Assembly: GCF_910592395.1 (NCBI RefSeq)
Contig: NC_088309.1
Span: forward strand, 14,014,599-14,078,598
Length of the DNA: 64,000 bases
Direction: 5' to 3'
Source of the DNA: Lineus longissimus
Lineage: Eukaryota; Nemertea; Pilidiophora; Heteronemertea; Lineidae
Shown one piece after another: positions 9,299-19,344 of this stretch. Position 1 is the first letter of the stretch; every line of letters begins with the position of its first letter. The notes under the pieces were generated by a model. It was not told where the DNA came from. It made no database searches and saw only the letters and a program-made list of their open reading frames with translations. The position numbers and the translations under genes are program-made.

Positions 9299-9321
9299 TT
9301 CAATATCTGAGTCCAGTTAGC

Positions 9322-10279
9322 TCAATACACATCACTATCATGAGTTTCTGAGTCCGGTTCACTGTCATCAGTTTCTGAGTTCAGTTCACTGTCATCAGTT
9401 TCTGACTTCAGGAAACGTAATCTCTTCCTTTCAGGCGATGGGGTGTCTGCTGACTTGCGTTTGGTGGTTGAAGATAATTTCACTGATTGTTTGGCAGTAT
9501 TGCTTCAATGTAAAGGCTTAGCTGGGATGGCCTTCGAGTTAGGTTTGGTGGTGGTAAATGATGCTATTGGTTGCTTGGTCGTTTGGGGTGATTTGACAAT
9601 CTTCGCCATAGGCTTAGCTGGGGTGGCCTTCGAGTTAGGTTTGGTAGTGGTAGTGGATGCTATTGGTTGCTTGGTTGTTTGGGGTGATTTCACAATCTTG
9701 GTAACAGCCTTTAGTGGGGTGTTCTGTGAAGTGGAGGCATTTTCCTGGAAGAGAATAGAAACTTGAGTATTATCACGTCACCAAAAATGTTCAACAGCAT
9801 GGATTGATTTAGAAGTATAATATTTTTAATGTCTTTTTCTATAGTTGTCTTGCATGTTTCAGATAAAATTGTTTTGTTCTTGTTATTATTTTTGAAAATG
9901 TTGGAAGGATTTATAAAGAAAGCATTTTGCAGTTTAAAATAAGCTGCAGTATACGTTCAGATTTGCTATTGGCCTTCCTAAGTTGATCTGATTTCACAAT
10001 CTTCGCCACAGGCTTAGCTGGGGTGGCCTTTGAGTTAGGATTGGTGGTGGTAGTGGATGCTATTGGTTGCTTGGTCGTTTGGGGTGATTTGACAATCTTC
10101 GCCATAGGCTTAGCTGGGGTGGCCTTCGAGTTAGGTTTGGTAGTGGTAGTGGATGCTATTAGTTGCTTGGTCGTTTGGGGTGATTTCACAATCTTCGTCA
10201 CAGGCTTAGCTGGGGTGTCCTGTGACTTGCATTTGGTTGTTGAAGAGGATTGAACTGGCTTCTTTGAGATATTTGCCAT
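9322..10279 (-). pseudogene. 5' exons of Helitron-type gene, copy A, with 32-aa repeats
   Basis: ATG at 10279 opens MANISKKPVQSSSTTKCKSQ, followed by repeats of about 32 residues built on KIVKSPQTTKQPIASTTTT and KPNSKATPAKP. The expected donor near 9950 is degraded (AACGTATAC where copy B has GGTAAGTATAC). An intron-like segment ends at CAG 9747-9745, and exon 2 (from 9744) resumes with the same repeats, is broken by TGA near 9505, then reads RKSADTPSPERKRLR and two or three SETDDSE acidic repeats to TGA at 9324-9322. It is basic, Ser/Thr/Pro-rich and low-complexity, so probably disordered and nuclear. It shares exon-intron order with copies B and C. Confidence 0.6.
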
Positions 10280-11790
10280 GACATATTGTCATCATAATAT
10301 CAGTTAGGCATTATGTGTAATAAATATATAACATAAACCTGAGAATGTAGGTATAAACTGATCCCTTCCTTTCCCAGAATTGTGATGATTATGTCATACA
10401 CAGAATTTTACATACAATGCCTCAATGATATTAGATTGAGTATGTAAGTTACTCTTACAGGCGCTTTCACAGAGGAAGAAAATATGTTCGAAAACTTCAC
10501 CTAAAACAAGCAGAAAGTAAAAGACATCTACTGGAAAGGGAATTCTTGAAAGCCATGCCATAGCATGCATGGGAGTACAAAACATGGAGAATGACAAATC
10601 CTATCAAAACCGACTGAAAAAAAGTGAAAGATGAGAAAAATTGAAGGTGCTTGTGAAGGGAAATGGGCTGCAGGTAGATTCCTTGGTTTGAAATGTGTAC
10701 ATTGGACAAGCAAATAGTACACAAGTGATGTACAAATCACAACCATCAAATACAATAAATGAGGATGTAAGTAATGCAATGTTTGATTGGTTTGTAAGTC
10801 ATTCAAATTCCTTTGACTTTTGTCAAAAACCTGGCTTCAAAGGGTTTCATCGAAGATGATAAGATTGGTGACATGCTCAAATTTAAATTGTGGTTATGGT
10901 GCACAAGCACAGTAGTGGCAATGATATCACAAGTATGTCAGTCATTTTATGACTTTGTGTGGTGAGAAGCAAGAATATGTTTTGTGTACGTACTATAGAC
11001 TACTGAAATTATATGTTCATTTTTATTCTTGCTCAGTAATTGTGCAGAAAATACAGTTTACTTCTTAGTGTATCAGGAGTATGAAAAGCATGCAAGGAGG
11101 TTTTAATGGTATGGGGAGTTTTGTGTGTATGGTGAAATGATGTTTACTAGTTATGATAGATGTAGAAATGCATGTGTAAGGGTAATTGATTAAAACACAC
11201 ACTAACACCTAATGAAGAAATACAAAGGTAGAGAATGTACACTATAAAGACAGTGTGGAGAATGTGTAAACTACGGAAGAGAAAAATGAGAGGAGAAATC
11301 TGAAGTTTACTACACCGACACCAGTTATAAAGCAAGTAAGCATGGATGCAAGGACCGACGATATGCAGCATGCTGGAGACATCTATGGAAAAAAAAGAAT
11401 CATCCTACCATTCATTGTTTGATGTCAACCTCTGAAACAATAAATGTGAATATTATTGACATGTGGTGGCTTAGCCATGCAAAAGGAATCGGAACAAAAT
11501 TACATATCTAAGAGGCTTCCAATTCAACCCCCCCCCCCCCATCAATGAGAATTATAAATAAATCTACATTTTATGGTATTAAAGAAAGGTGGTACAAGAG
11601 CAAGTTATTTATTCCTTGTGCATGTTACCGGTGCAACGGCGAGGACGTGCCAACCCAGCACCATGTTAGTCTTTTCAAAGTGAAATTTCAATTCTGCTTT
11701 TCACATTTGGAAGGAAATGCATAGAAAATATCATGCTGAAATCCTACATAATGTTTCCTCTTATATTCTTTGTCTCCGGTGTCCCCAGTT
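10280..11790. other. No gene recognised
   Basis: AT-rich sequence without a convincing ORF, splice pair or repeat on either strand. Overlapping short frames at 10394-10806 (minus) have no family words. A 13-base C-run lies at 11528-11540. Confidence 0.6.
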
Positions 11791-11799
11791 GGAGGTATG

Positions 11800-12385
11800 T
11801 TTGAAGAGAATTGAACTTCAATCATTTCAATGCACATCAATACTACATATTTAAAGTCCATCGTTCAAATGGTTCAAGATCAATATAACCCAAAAGTAGG
11901 CCTATAGGTAGAAAATAAGAAAATATACTTACGAATTTTGGTAAAGTGATGTCCTCTTCAAAAATGCAAAAGATGGTTCGAAAAAATGCGAGAAAGGAAA
12001 TTTCGATGGAACGCAAATATAAAATTGTGATGGAATGAGGAAACTAACTATTTTACTGGACAAATTGGAATAGATCATTAGATAGGCCTAATCAGGCTTG
12101 GCTAGTTTCTATTTAGTTACATCATCTAATTCGTTATATTATTTAAGAGCCTACTGTAGCTGATATTTCTGCTGTTCACCTACACACCATGTACAACAAT
12201 GTTTGAAGAGGATTGAACGTCAATCGTTTTAATGGACAAGTTTCAATGCTTTATTTCAAGGCCATCTTTCAAATGGTTGAAGGTCACAGGAGCATATAAA
12301 AGCATAGAGGAAAAATGTACTTACGAAGTTTGGTGAAGTTATTGTGAAGTTCAGTGAAGTGATATCACATCGTTTTCAACAATGC
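11800..12385 (-). repeat. Imperfect direct duplication with period about 400 bp
   Basis: The block at about 11801-11975 recurs at about 12203-12385 (shared words GAATTGAAC/TCAATC, TTTCAAATGGTT.AAG, TACTTACGAA). On the minus strand each copy contains a good splice donor (TTC|GTAAGTA, near 11935 and 12325). They may be duplicated 5' non-coding exons of the minus-strand gene downstream; that is inference. Confidence 0.6.
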
Positions 12386-12389
12386 AAAA

Positions 12390-13730
12390 CCACAGAAGCT
12401 CCCTCACTCAAATCGAAAAATCAAGATGGCGACCTGGGGCCATATTGGATATCAGACACGGTCCAAAAATTATACAGCACCTCCCTTACCATGCTTACCT
12501 GAGGCGATCATACCACAGAAATACTAACTCCCTCACACACTCTGGCGATTTAGGTCAGCATGATAGAAATCCAAGATGCCAACTAACGGCCATTTTGGAG
12601 TTCAAACTGACCCCCAAAATCAGTAGGGAACCTCCCCCACCATAGGCCATTACACCACAAAATGTTGAAGTCTGTAGGACATCTGGTTCTTCCATAAATG
12701 AGCGGAATGCAAAAATCTAAGATGGCGGCTGGAGGCCATTTTGGATTCTGGAATGCGCCCAAAATCGATAGAGAAACTCCCCTATACTGAAGACCATTAC
12801 ACCACAAAAGTTTGAAGTGTGTCAAACCTCTAGTTCTTCAGGTAACAATCGGAATACCAAAATCTAAGTTGGCTGCTGGCAGCCATATTGGATTTTGGAA
12901 CACGCCCAAAATTGATAGAGAGCATCCCCTGAATGACCATTGCATCACAAAAGTTTGAAGTGTGTCAAACCTCTAGTTCTTCAGTTAACAATCGGAATAC
13001 CAAAATCTAAGTTGGCTGCTGGCAGCCATATTGAATTTTGGGTCAGGCCCAAAATCGACAGGGAACCTCCCCTACACAACCTCATCACACCACATAAGTT
13101 TCAGGTCTGTCACTCACTTGGTTCTTGAGTTACAGGTCGGAATGCGAAAAACCAAGTCGGGCCTGGCAGCCATCTTGGATTTCAGATCGGGCCCAAAATG
13201 GATAGGGAACCTCCCCTACACTAGGTAATAACACCACATAAGTTTCAGGTCTGTCACTCACTCGGTTCTTAATTTACGGGGCGGAATACAAATCACCAAG
13301 TCGGGGACCTGGTGGCCATCTTTGATTTCGGGTCTGGCCCAAAATCGATAGGGAACCTCCCCTACCATAGACCATTACACCACAAAAGTTTGAAGACTGT
13401 TGGACCTCTGGTTCTCCAGTTAACGAGCGGAATGCCAAAATCTAAGATGGTGGCTGGCGGCCATCTTTGATTTCGGGTCGGGCCCAAAATCGATAGGGAA
13501 CCTCCCCTACCATAGACCATCACACCACAAAAGTTTGAAGACTGTTGGACCTCTGGTTCTCTAGTAAACGAGCGGAATGCAAAAATCTAAGATGGCGGCT
13601 GGCGGCCATATTGGATTTTGGAACGCGCCAAAAAACAATAGGGACCCTTTGACACACTAGGCCTACACCCCCTAAAAATTTCAAGTCAGCCGAGCAAGGG
13701 GTTCTTGAGTTATAATCTGGAATTCAGTGC
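12390..13730. repeat. Tandem array of about 143-bp units with YY1-like motifs
   Basis: About nine diverged units start near GCGGAATGC-type words at about 12706, 12850, 12990, 13138, 13280, 13427, 13570 and 13718. Each contains AAGATGGCGGC-like sequence followed by its inverse GCCATNTTGGAT, then GGGAACCTCCCCTA and CACCACA.AAGTTTGAAG. No ORF spans it; short frames in it are repeat shadows. Confidence 0.9.
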
Positions 13731-14126
13731 GGCGGACGCGGCGGCGGCCGGAAACCACCCAAGTACATAATGCCCCCACTTTAGCGGGGGTATAATTATG
13801 GTTCAAAATGCACACTGTTTCACCTTTCAGTTCTTCCACACATGCAATTTCGATTATTACAAGCAAGCATATGAACATTTCGATCATGCACCATTTGCAC
13901 CTATCCCAGAGGTAATGAAATCGCCAAACAGTAACAAAGGTAAGAAACAGTCATAAAAATGGTACAACTATGGTTGCATAACATGAACAGCCCAAAAATA
14001 TTACCAAGGAAAACATTCACATACACATGAATGAGCAGCCAATAAAACATTACAAATTAAACACATAATGTGTCATTCATTAATCGAGACCACTACACAT
14101 CTGCCTCTGATTTCAACTTCTTTCAG
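13731..14126. other. No gene recognised; small CCCCC/GGGGG stem
   Basis: A GC-rich patch (GGCGGACGCGGCGGCGG) near 13730 and a short stem CCCCCACTTTAGCGGGGG near 13772-13790. The end forms a splice acceptor for the next feature. Confidence 0.5.
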
Positions 14127-14648
14127 ATATACCCAACAGTGGAACATGCTGATTGGAAGCGAAAAGAAGTGACCATAAGAGATGACGACAACCACCAGGT
14201 GAAATTGAAATTATGGAATGACCACATCAACCAGATTCATACAGGACACATTGAAAAAAAGATCAAAGTGGAAAATGTCGAAGTGAACATATATCAGGAT
14301 TATGCACCAACACTGACCACAACAGTAGAAACACTGGTCACAGAAGTAAGTATTCCCATCAAATCATTCACAACCAAATGTATACCATACAACTAGAAAA
14401 AGGATGCATATCCACCAGTGTTTCCCATACTTCAATAATGTTATCATGTTATATTACAGGTTCACCAAAACAGAAGAGAGAATGTTACAATTATTGGAAT
14501 TGGCGACACAAATATTCTGACAGAAGACAATGACGAAATCACAGAGTACGACATAGCCCCGGGAACCGCAATACCAGCCCTTGACATACCGGCAAAGTGC
14601 AAGATCACCCTCAGGGACAATGCCATCACTGGCTTCAAAATCATGTGA
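14127..14648 (+). pseudogene. RPA-like OB-fold protein fragment, two exons (copy 1)
   Basis: Exon 14127-14345 (73 codons, after TTTCAG) reads IYPTVEHADWKRKEVTIRDD, VKLKLWNDHINQI and KIKVENVEVNIYQDYAP. GTAAGT at 14346 opens a 114-bp intron ending at CAG 14457-14459. Exon 14460-14648 reads VHQNREENVTIIGIGDT and AKCKITLRDNAITGFKIM, then TGA. The VTIRDD..V.LKLWN word and the alternating strands fit an OB fold of the replication protein A large-subunit type, which binds single-stranded DNA. Upstream exons are not visible, so it is at least 5'-truncated. RPA-like proteins occur as host genes and as accessory genes of some Helitrons. Both exons are free of stops. Confidence 0.65.
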
Positions 14649-14847
14649 ACAAAGAACCATGTTACACCAGCCACTTCATCAAATTTTCTGTACTAATTTT
14701 CAGGCAAGTATCTGAATGAATTCAATAAAAAAAATCAAGATATTATCCATTAACAGTAAGATAATTGATAGAGTGACAGTAAGAACGTTGAAACTTTTCA
14801 ATTCCATTGTCAAATTGTTGACATATCGGCATTTCAATAATCCCAAA

Positions 14848-15087
14848 AGGGGAATTGCGCAATCACTCTTTGAAGCACATTGAGAATGTCGTGACAGCGG
14901 AAATATAGCGCTAGTTGATTTGAAGGACGTCGTACGCAACGCAATCGACACAACAGGCAAGCCAAATGTTCCTCCAACGAATACGTCCAAGCTGATTGCA
15001 ATGCGTTGGATGTCCTTCAAATCAACTAGCACATCACTTCTGCTGTCACGACATTCATGACGTGCTTCAGAGAGTAATTGCACAATA
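14848..15087. repeat. 240-bp foldback (inverted repeat arms about 100 bp)
   Basis: Left arm 14848-14946 and right arm 14987-15087 are complementary with mismatches (shared GTCGTGACAGC and CTAGTTGATTTGAAGGAC). A loop of about 40 bp separates them. The right edge abuts the 3' tail of the next non-LTR element. The open minus-strand frame crossing it is a by-product. Confidence 0.85.
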
Positions 15088-16008
15088 TGAATGAATGAAT
15101 GAATGAATTCTACACTTATAGGGCGCCTTTCCGTGGTAGCACCACGCTCAAAGCGCCACCTCCCCGAAGAATTGATTAAAAAGCAAAGTTTTTAATTGTT
15201 TTTTGAACATTGTCTCTGGCTGGGACCTCAGTTCAAGTGAAAGTTTATTCCAGAGGTACGGGCCGCACCTTGAAAAGCTGCGGTCACCGTACCTCGATCT
15301 GGTCCGCTTGACCTGAAGGGTCTTGAAAGTGGCTGACCTAGTGCGACCTTCTGTTTCCAGGAGGAGATCATTGAGGTACTCCGGTCCGACACCATTTAGT
15401 GACTTGTGGATCACACACAGAACTTTGAATTCAATCATGGCTTTGATGGGAAGCCAGTGTAGCTCCTTGAGTAAGGGCGTTACATGGTCAAATTTCTTTG
15501 CGCGACATATCAGCCTTGCTGCCATATTTTGCACCCGTTGCAACGGTGCAAGAGTCGTATCAGGCAGACCGTATAGAATTCCATTGTTGGAATCAAGCCT
15601 TGATGTAATGAAGGCTTGGACCAGCCTTTCAGCACTGCGTTTGTCCAAGAATTTCCTAATGCGGCCGATCTTATAAAGACTGGCGACGGCGGCTTTGCAA
15701 GTCATTTTTACCTGCATGCGCATGCTCATGTCCCCTTCCAACCATGCCCCCAAATCCTTAACACACTTGGAACACTGAATCCAGACACCGTCAATGTTGA
15801 TCCCCGGTATAGAGCCCGATCCCCTGGCGCTGACAAAGTTAGCCATGTCGGTCTTTGGCGCATTAAGGGCAAGCATGTTTTTTGAAAGCCACGTTTTAAT
15901 ATTCCTAACAAGCCTATCGGCGTCTGATTCACAATGTGGTTTGTGAGGAGTGTCATAGTCGTCAACAGTGTAGCTTACGTATTTCGAAGACCAGTGGAAT
16001 TGGCGGCG
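15088..16008 (-). mobile_element. 5'-truncated non-LTR retrotransposon (CR1/L2-like)
   Basis: The minus-strand element ends with a GGCGCC..TATAAGTGT 3' motif and a simple (ATTC)n tail at 15089-15109, typical of CR1/L2-type 3' ends. Only the C-terminal part of the reverse transcriptase remains. The 5' end is lost near 16008. Confidence 0.9.
15148..16008 (-). pseudogene. Reverse transcriptase C-terminal fragment, non-LTR
   Basis: From 16008 the frame is open without a required ATG. It begins in the region of the catalytic box (SYTVDDYDT, a decayed form of the usual FADD box), then ADRLVRNIKTWLSKNMLALN, DLGAWLEGDMSM, LERVQN-like PLQRVQNMAARLI, LLKELHWLPI, KSLNGVGPEYL, YGDRSFS and LWNKLSLELRS, ending at 15148. 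These are the thumb and C-terminal words of CR1/L2-clade ORF2. The palm and endonuclease are missing, so it cannot be active. Confidence 0.9.
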
Positions 16009-16089
16009 TCAAATTATTAGTGAAATTTATAATTTACAGATTACAAATTACAAATCGTTTATTGAAACCGTGAAAAAAGTTACATTTTA

Positions 16090-16800
16090 CATAAGATCAT
16101 GAAAGTACAATGACCATAAGCATGATGAACTAAATAACTGGTGTGACATTGTTGTGGATTTGGTGGTGTGCAGCTGGAGGAGTGGACAATGTCACAACCA
16201 GGGTTCCTACATTATATACAGTGGAACCTCCGTTAGTAGACACCTCTCTATTAAAGACAACCTTTCCAATAAGGACACTAGTTTTGGTCCCAAATTGGTT
16301 GTTTCCATTCAATTTTGACTTCTCTAATCAGTCTTTGGGTGTTCCGAATGCTTGACACATTTCGAACATGTTTTGGTTGGAAACAACCCTACAGTCTTAC
16401 ACTTATGGCTGAATGAATGACAGTGCATTTTCGTGTAAGCTCGGTGACGAAATGCTGCGACACTATTCGTCACCAACATGCTTGATGGGTGGTGCCATCA
16501 GCACAAAGGACGATGAATTAAATAACTGATGTGACATTGTCGCTGCATTTGCAGGTGTCCACATCGAGGAGTAGATGATGTCACTACATGTACCAGGGTT
16601 TGTACTTTCATATACAGTGGACCTACTTTTTGTGGACACCTTTCTATTGAGGACAACCTCTTTAATAAGGACAGTAGTTTTTGGTTCCAAATTGGTTGTT
16701 TCCATTCAACTCGACTTCTCAGTTTAGGACACCTCTCTGTTAAAACAGCACTTTTCAGTCCCTGGGGCATTTCTGGAAATTTCATGCTATAGAGCAATTG
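16090..16800. repeat. Two tandem copies (period about 390 bp) of a Tigger/pogo-end-like repeat
   Basis: Blocks at about 16122-16345 and 16512-16780 share AACTG.TGTGACATTGT, TATACAGTGGA and AAATTGGTTGTTTCCATTCA, with repeated GGACACCTCTCT/TATTAAGGACA motifs. Similar CAGT(G/A)GAAC...GGACACCTCT sequence follows the pogo-like transposase near 32.2-32.6 kb, so these may be terminal remnants of that superfamily. Confidence 0.6.
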
Positions 16801-17032
16801 GTTCAGCTAATGCCCGCCATACACGATCCCATTTTATAGTATAGCAAATGCTATACCATTTTTCGTCCAATTTAATTGGATGCAAATATTTGCTACCCCG
16901 CCGTACACCATCCTATTTATTTCATAGCAAATATTACCTAACATCAAAAATGGGATCGTGTATGGCGGGGTTATAATTTAATGTAGGATTGACCTTTTAT
17001 TGGCTAGTAACATCAAATGATTTTAATGTCAA

Positions 17033-17578
17033 GTGTCATGTCTTGTTCAGTGTATTGTTCTTATGGCCTATATAGGCCCTCGCACTTCTAGCTTTGCCAT
17101 TCGTGACAACAGAATGCCACCAGTACTATCAAAACTGGTTTCGGCAGCTTCTGCAGCCGTTGTACTGTTGGCCGTGGGAGTTTCTTGCCGCAAGAAGAAA
17201 CGGACGACGAGGAGGAGGCGAAGATACTGGACGAGAAAATGGATATTGCGGAGGCCATTAAAAGGGGCATATAGCCTTTTAATGGACGAGTTGCGTCTTG
17301 AGGACCCTGCCTCATACAGAAACTACCTGAGAATGGATGAGCAGACCTTTAATGAACTGTTGGTAAAGATGTCCCCACTGATTACCAAAGCGGATACCAA
17401 CATGAGGGAAGCCATTTCCCCTGGCGAGAGATTGGCATTAACCCTCCGGTTTCTCGCAACAGGTGAAACATATCAGAGTATTGAGTATTCTACCAGAGTC
17501 AGTGCAACCACTATCGGAAGATTCGTGCCTGAGGTGTGCAGACATTTATATGAATGCCTAAAAGAAGACTACCTGAAG
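17033..17578 (+). CDS. Harbinger transposase, exon 1
   Basis: Encodes the N-terminal part of the PIF/Harbinger transposase. After a basic stretch (KKKRTTRRRRRYW) come RRPLKGAYSLLMDELRLEDP, YRNYLRMDEQTFNELLVKMS and the helix-turn-helix-like ISPGERLALTLRFLATGETY / QSIEYSTRVSATTIGRFV. The exon ends in frame at CTGAAG|GTAAAA. The start may instead be an inner ATG at 17114 (MPPVLSKLV). Exon 2 is at 18306. No stop interrupts the frame. Confidence 0.9.
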
Positions 17579-18305
17579 GTAAAAATGAAGAAAAAAACAT
17601 TGTTTCTTAATGAAGATTTAATTCAATAGATTGATCTTGTATTTCAGCATGAAAATGTTACATCATTAGATGTGGTTATAATCGTAGGGCTCTGATACTT
17701 GACTACAATTGACGCCTTCATAACATTGGTCAGTAACATGTTGAGTCTGAGAATATGGTCTAAACAATCTTGATTGTGGTTGTTGCATCCCAGATATGCC
17801 TACATTTGTTTCTGTACCAGGATGTGATGCTGATAGGCCTACTTCATAATTTCTGGTGGTAGCATACCCATCAATTTTACTGGTTTTACTCATCAAGTCG
17901 TGGTCTTGACCATCAAACAGGGCTATAGTAATCTTTCGCTTTACACTTTGCAAAACATGAGGTGACTTAATTGCCCTTAGTTCACTAGCAACAAATGTAC
18001 CAAATGTTGCGCATGGATCGTCAACTGGTGTTGTTAAAGCAGCATCCTTAAGTTCAGTTAGAACGTTGGTAGCCTTTCGAATCATGGCATTTTATTCAGA
18101 TATTCCCCCCTTCTTTTGCTTCTTTCCACGGCTCGGGGGAATGAGGCCTAGGGACGTCTTGGTTTGAGGTGCACTCGTAGAAGCTTCATCCATATCATCA
18201 ACTATGCTTTCATCGTCAGACACACCAGTACGCTCGCCCTTAAAGAGAAAAATTAAACAATGAAATACAATGTTCCTCAACAATACCTATATTCTTCTTT
18301 TCCAG
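17579..18305 (+). other. Intron of the Harbinger transposase
   Basis: The donor GT at 17579 and acceptor TTCTTTTCCAG ending at 18305 remove 727 bp. The second exon of the antisense Myb-like gene lies entirely inside this intron. Confidence 0.85.
17666..18238 (-). pseudogene. Harbinger Myb/SANT-like protein, exon 2
   Basis: After an acceptor (CTTTAAG at 18239) the frame reads GERTGVSDDESIVDDMDEAS, PPSRGKKQKKGG (basic, possible nuclear signal), then TAA at 18094-18092, and continues in the same frame as MIRKATNVLTELKDAA, FVASELRAIKSPHVLQSVKR to a stop at 17666. The C-terminal FVASELR.I.S....V.R word is the conserved tail of Harbinger Myb-like partners, so the TAA looks like a recent point mutation. 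The protein helps nuclear import and DNA binding of the transposase in characterised members. Confidence 0.8.
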
Positions 18306-19127
18306 CTACCTTCAACGGAAGAAGAATGGCTGGTGATCGCAAAAGGGTTTGAAACACGATGGAACTTTCCACATTGTCTTGGGGCCCTTGACGGGAAACA
18401 TGTTGTCTTCCGTTCACCACTTAACCAGGGATCATACTTTTACAAATACAAGGGTACACACAGTCTTGTTCTGTTTGCTCTTGTTGATTCAGACTACAAA
18501 TTCCTAATGGTGGATGCGGGAACCAACGGTCGTGTGGGAGATGGTGGAGTCTTTCGGAAAAGTGACCTCAACTCGGCGATGAAAGATGGAACCATAAATT
18601 TCCCTCCGCACGAACGTTTAACAGGTGGTCAAATGGCAGTCCCCTATTTCATTGTGGGCGATGACGCGTTCCCATTGCAAAAAGACCTAATGAAACCGTA
18701 CCCATTCCGTGTTATGGATATTTCCAAAAGGACTTTAAATTATCGACTGAGCAGGGCTAGACGTGTTGTTGAAAACGCCTTTGGAATTCTAGCTAATAGA
18801 TTCAGAGTGTTCTTAGCACCAATTCTGTTGTCTACAGAAAAGGTTGAAATTCTCATTCTGGCTGCATGCGCCCTTCACAATTTTCTACGTGTTAAAAAAA
18901 CAAATTCATTCTATCATCCTGGATCGCTCGACCGGGAAGATACTGCACGTGGTACTGTATGCCAAGGTCATTGGAGGAATGTGAAGAAGTCCAAAGATGC
19001 ATATGTGGACGTGTCTGTGCAAGGTGGAAACAGAACGACCTATACAGCACAGAATATCAGGGATGAGTTGCGTCGATACGTCAACAGTGATGACGGACGC
19101 GTACCTTGGCAGAATAAGTTCATTTAA
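18306..19127 (+). CDS. Harbinger transposase, exon 2 (DDE catalytic domain)
   Basis: Encodes the DDE_Tnp_4-type nuclease: PHCLGALDGKHV (first Asp), FLMVDAGTNGRVGDGGVF (second acidic region), YFIVGDDAFPL and RARRVVENAFGIL (catalytic Glu), then ILAACALHNFL. The frame is open from the acceptor to TAA at 19125-19127. Joined to exon 1 it gives about 455 residues, a normal length for the family. No damaging change is visible, so the transposase may be functional. Confidence 0.93.
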   Translation, partial: LPSTEEEWLVIAKGFETRWNFPHCLGALDGKHVVFRSPLNQGSYFYKYKGTHSLVLFALVDSDYKFLMVDAGTNGRVGDGGVFRKSDLNSAMKDGTINFPPHERLTGGQMAVPYFIVGDDAFPLQKDLMKPYPFRVMDISKRTLNYRLSRARRVVENAFGILANRFRVFLAPILLSTEKVEILILAACALHNFLRVKKTNSFYHPGSLDREDTARGTVCQGHWRNVKKSKDAYVDVSVQGGNRTTYTAQNIRDELRRYVNSDDGRVPWQNKFI

Positions 19128-19344
19128 ATGATTACTCCGAGCCGCATTCTATAAAGGTAGCTTGCAGGTTGTGTATGTTTTAGTAGGTTTTATGATTCTT
19201 GTAGCATAAAACAGGTGTTCCTAAAAAACTGATTAATGTAAACCTTTGGTCATTTCGGGCCTGAAATCTGTAAAATCAGTACTTGTTCAAAATTGGTAAA
19301 ATGTATGCAAGCTCCCCTAAATAAGAACCGAATAGAAAAATTAC
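19128..19344. other. Spacer between transposase stop and Myb-like exon 1
   Basis: On the minus strand this is the start of the 1106-bp Myb-like intron (19344-18239), with donor GTAATT at 19344. The transposase exon 2 lies antisense within the same intron. Confidence 0.75.

Noticed and set aside
10394-10806. Three overlapping minus-strand ORFs
   Set aside because: Same DNA open in several frames, no motif, no splice or start context.
12390-13730. CRISPR array
   Set aside because: Repeats are 143 bp, diverged and contiguous, without unique spacers, in animal DNA.
14700-15083. 127-codon minus-strand ORF
   Set aside because: It is produced by reading through both arms of the foldback; the peptide has no family words.
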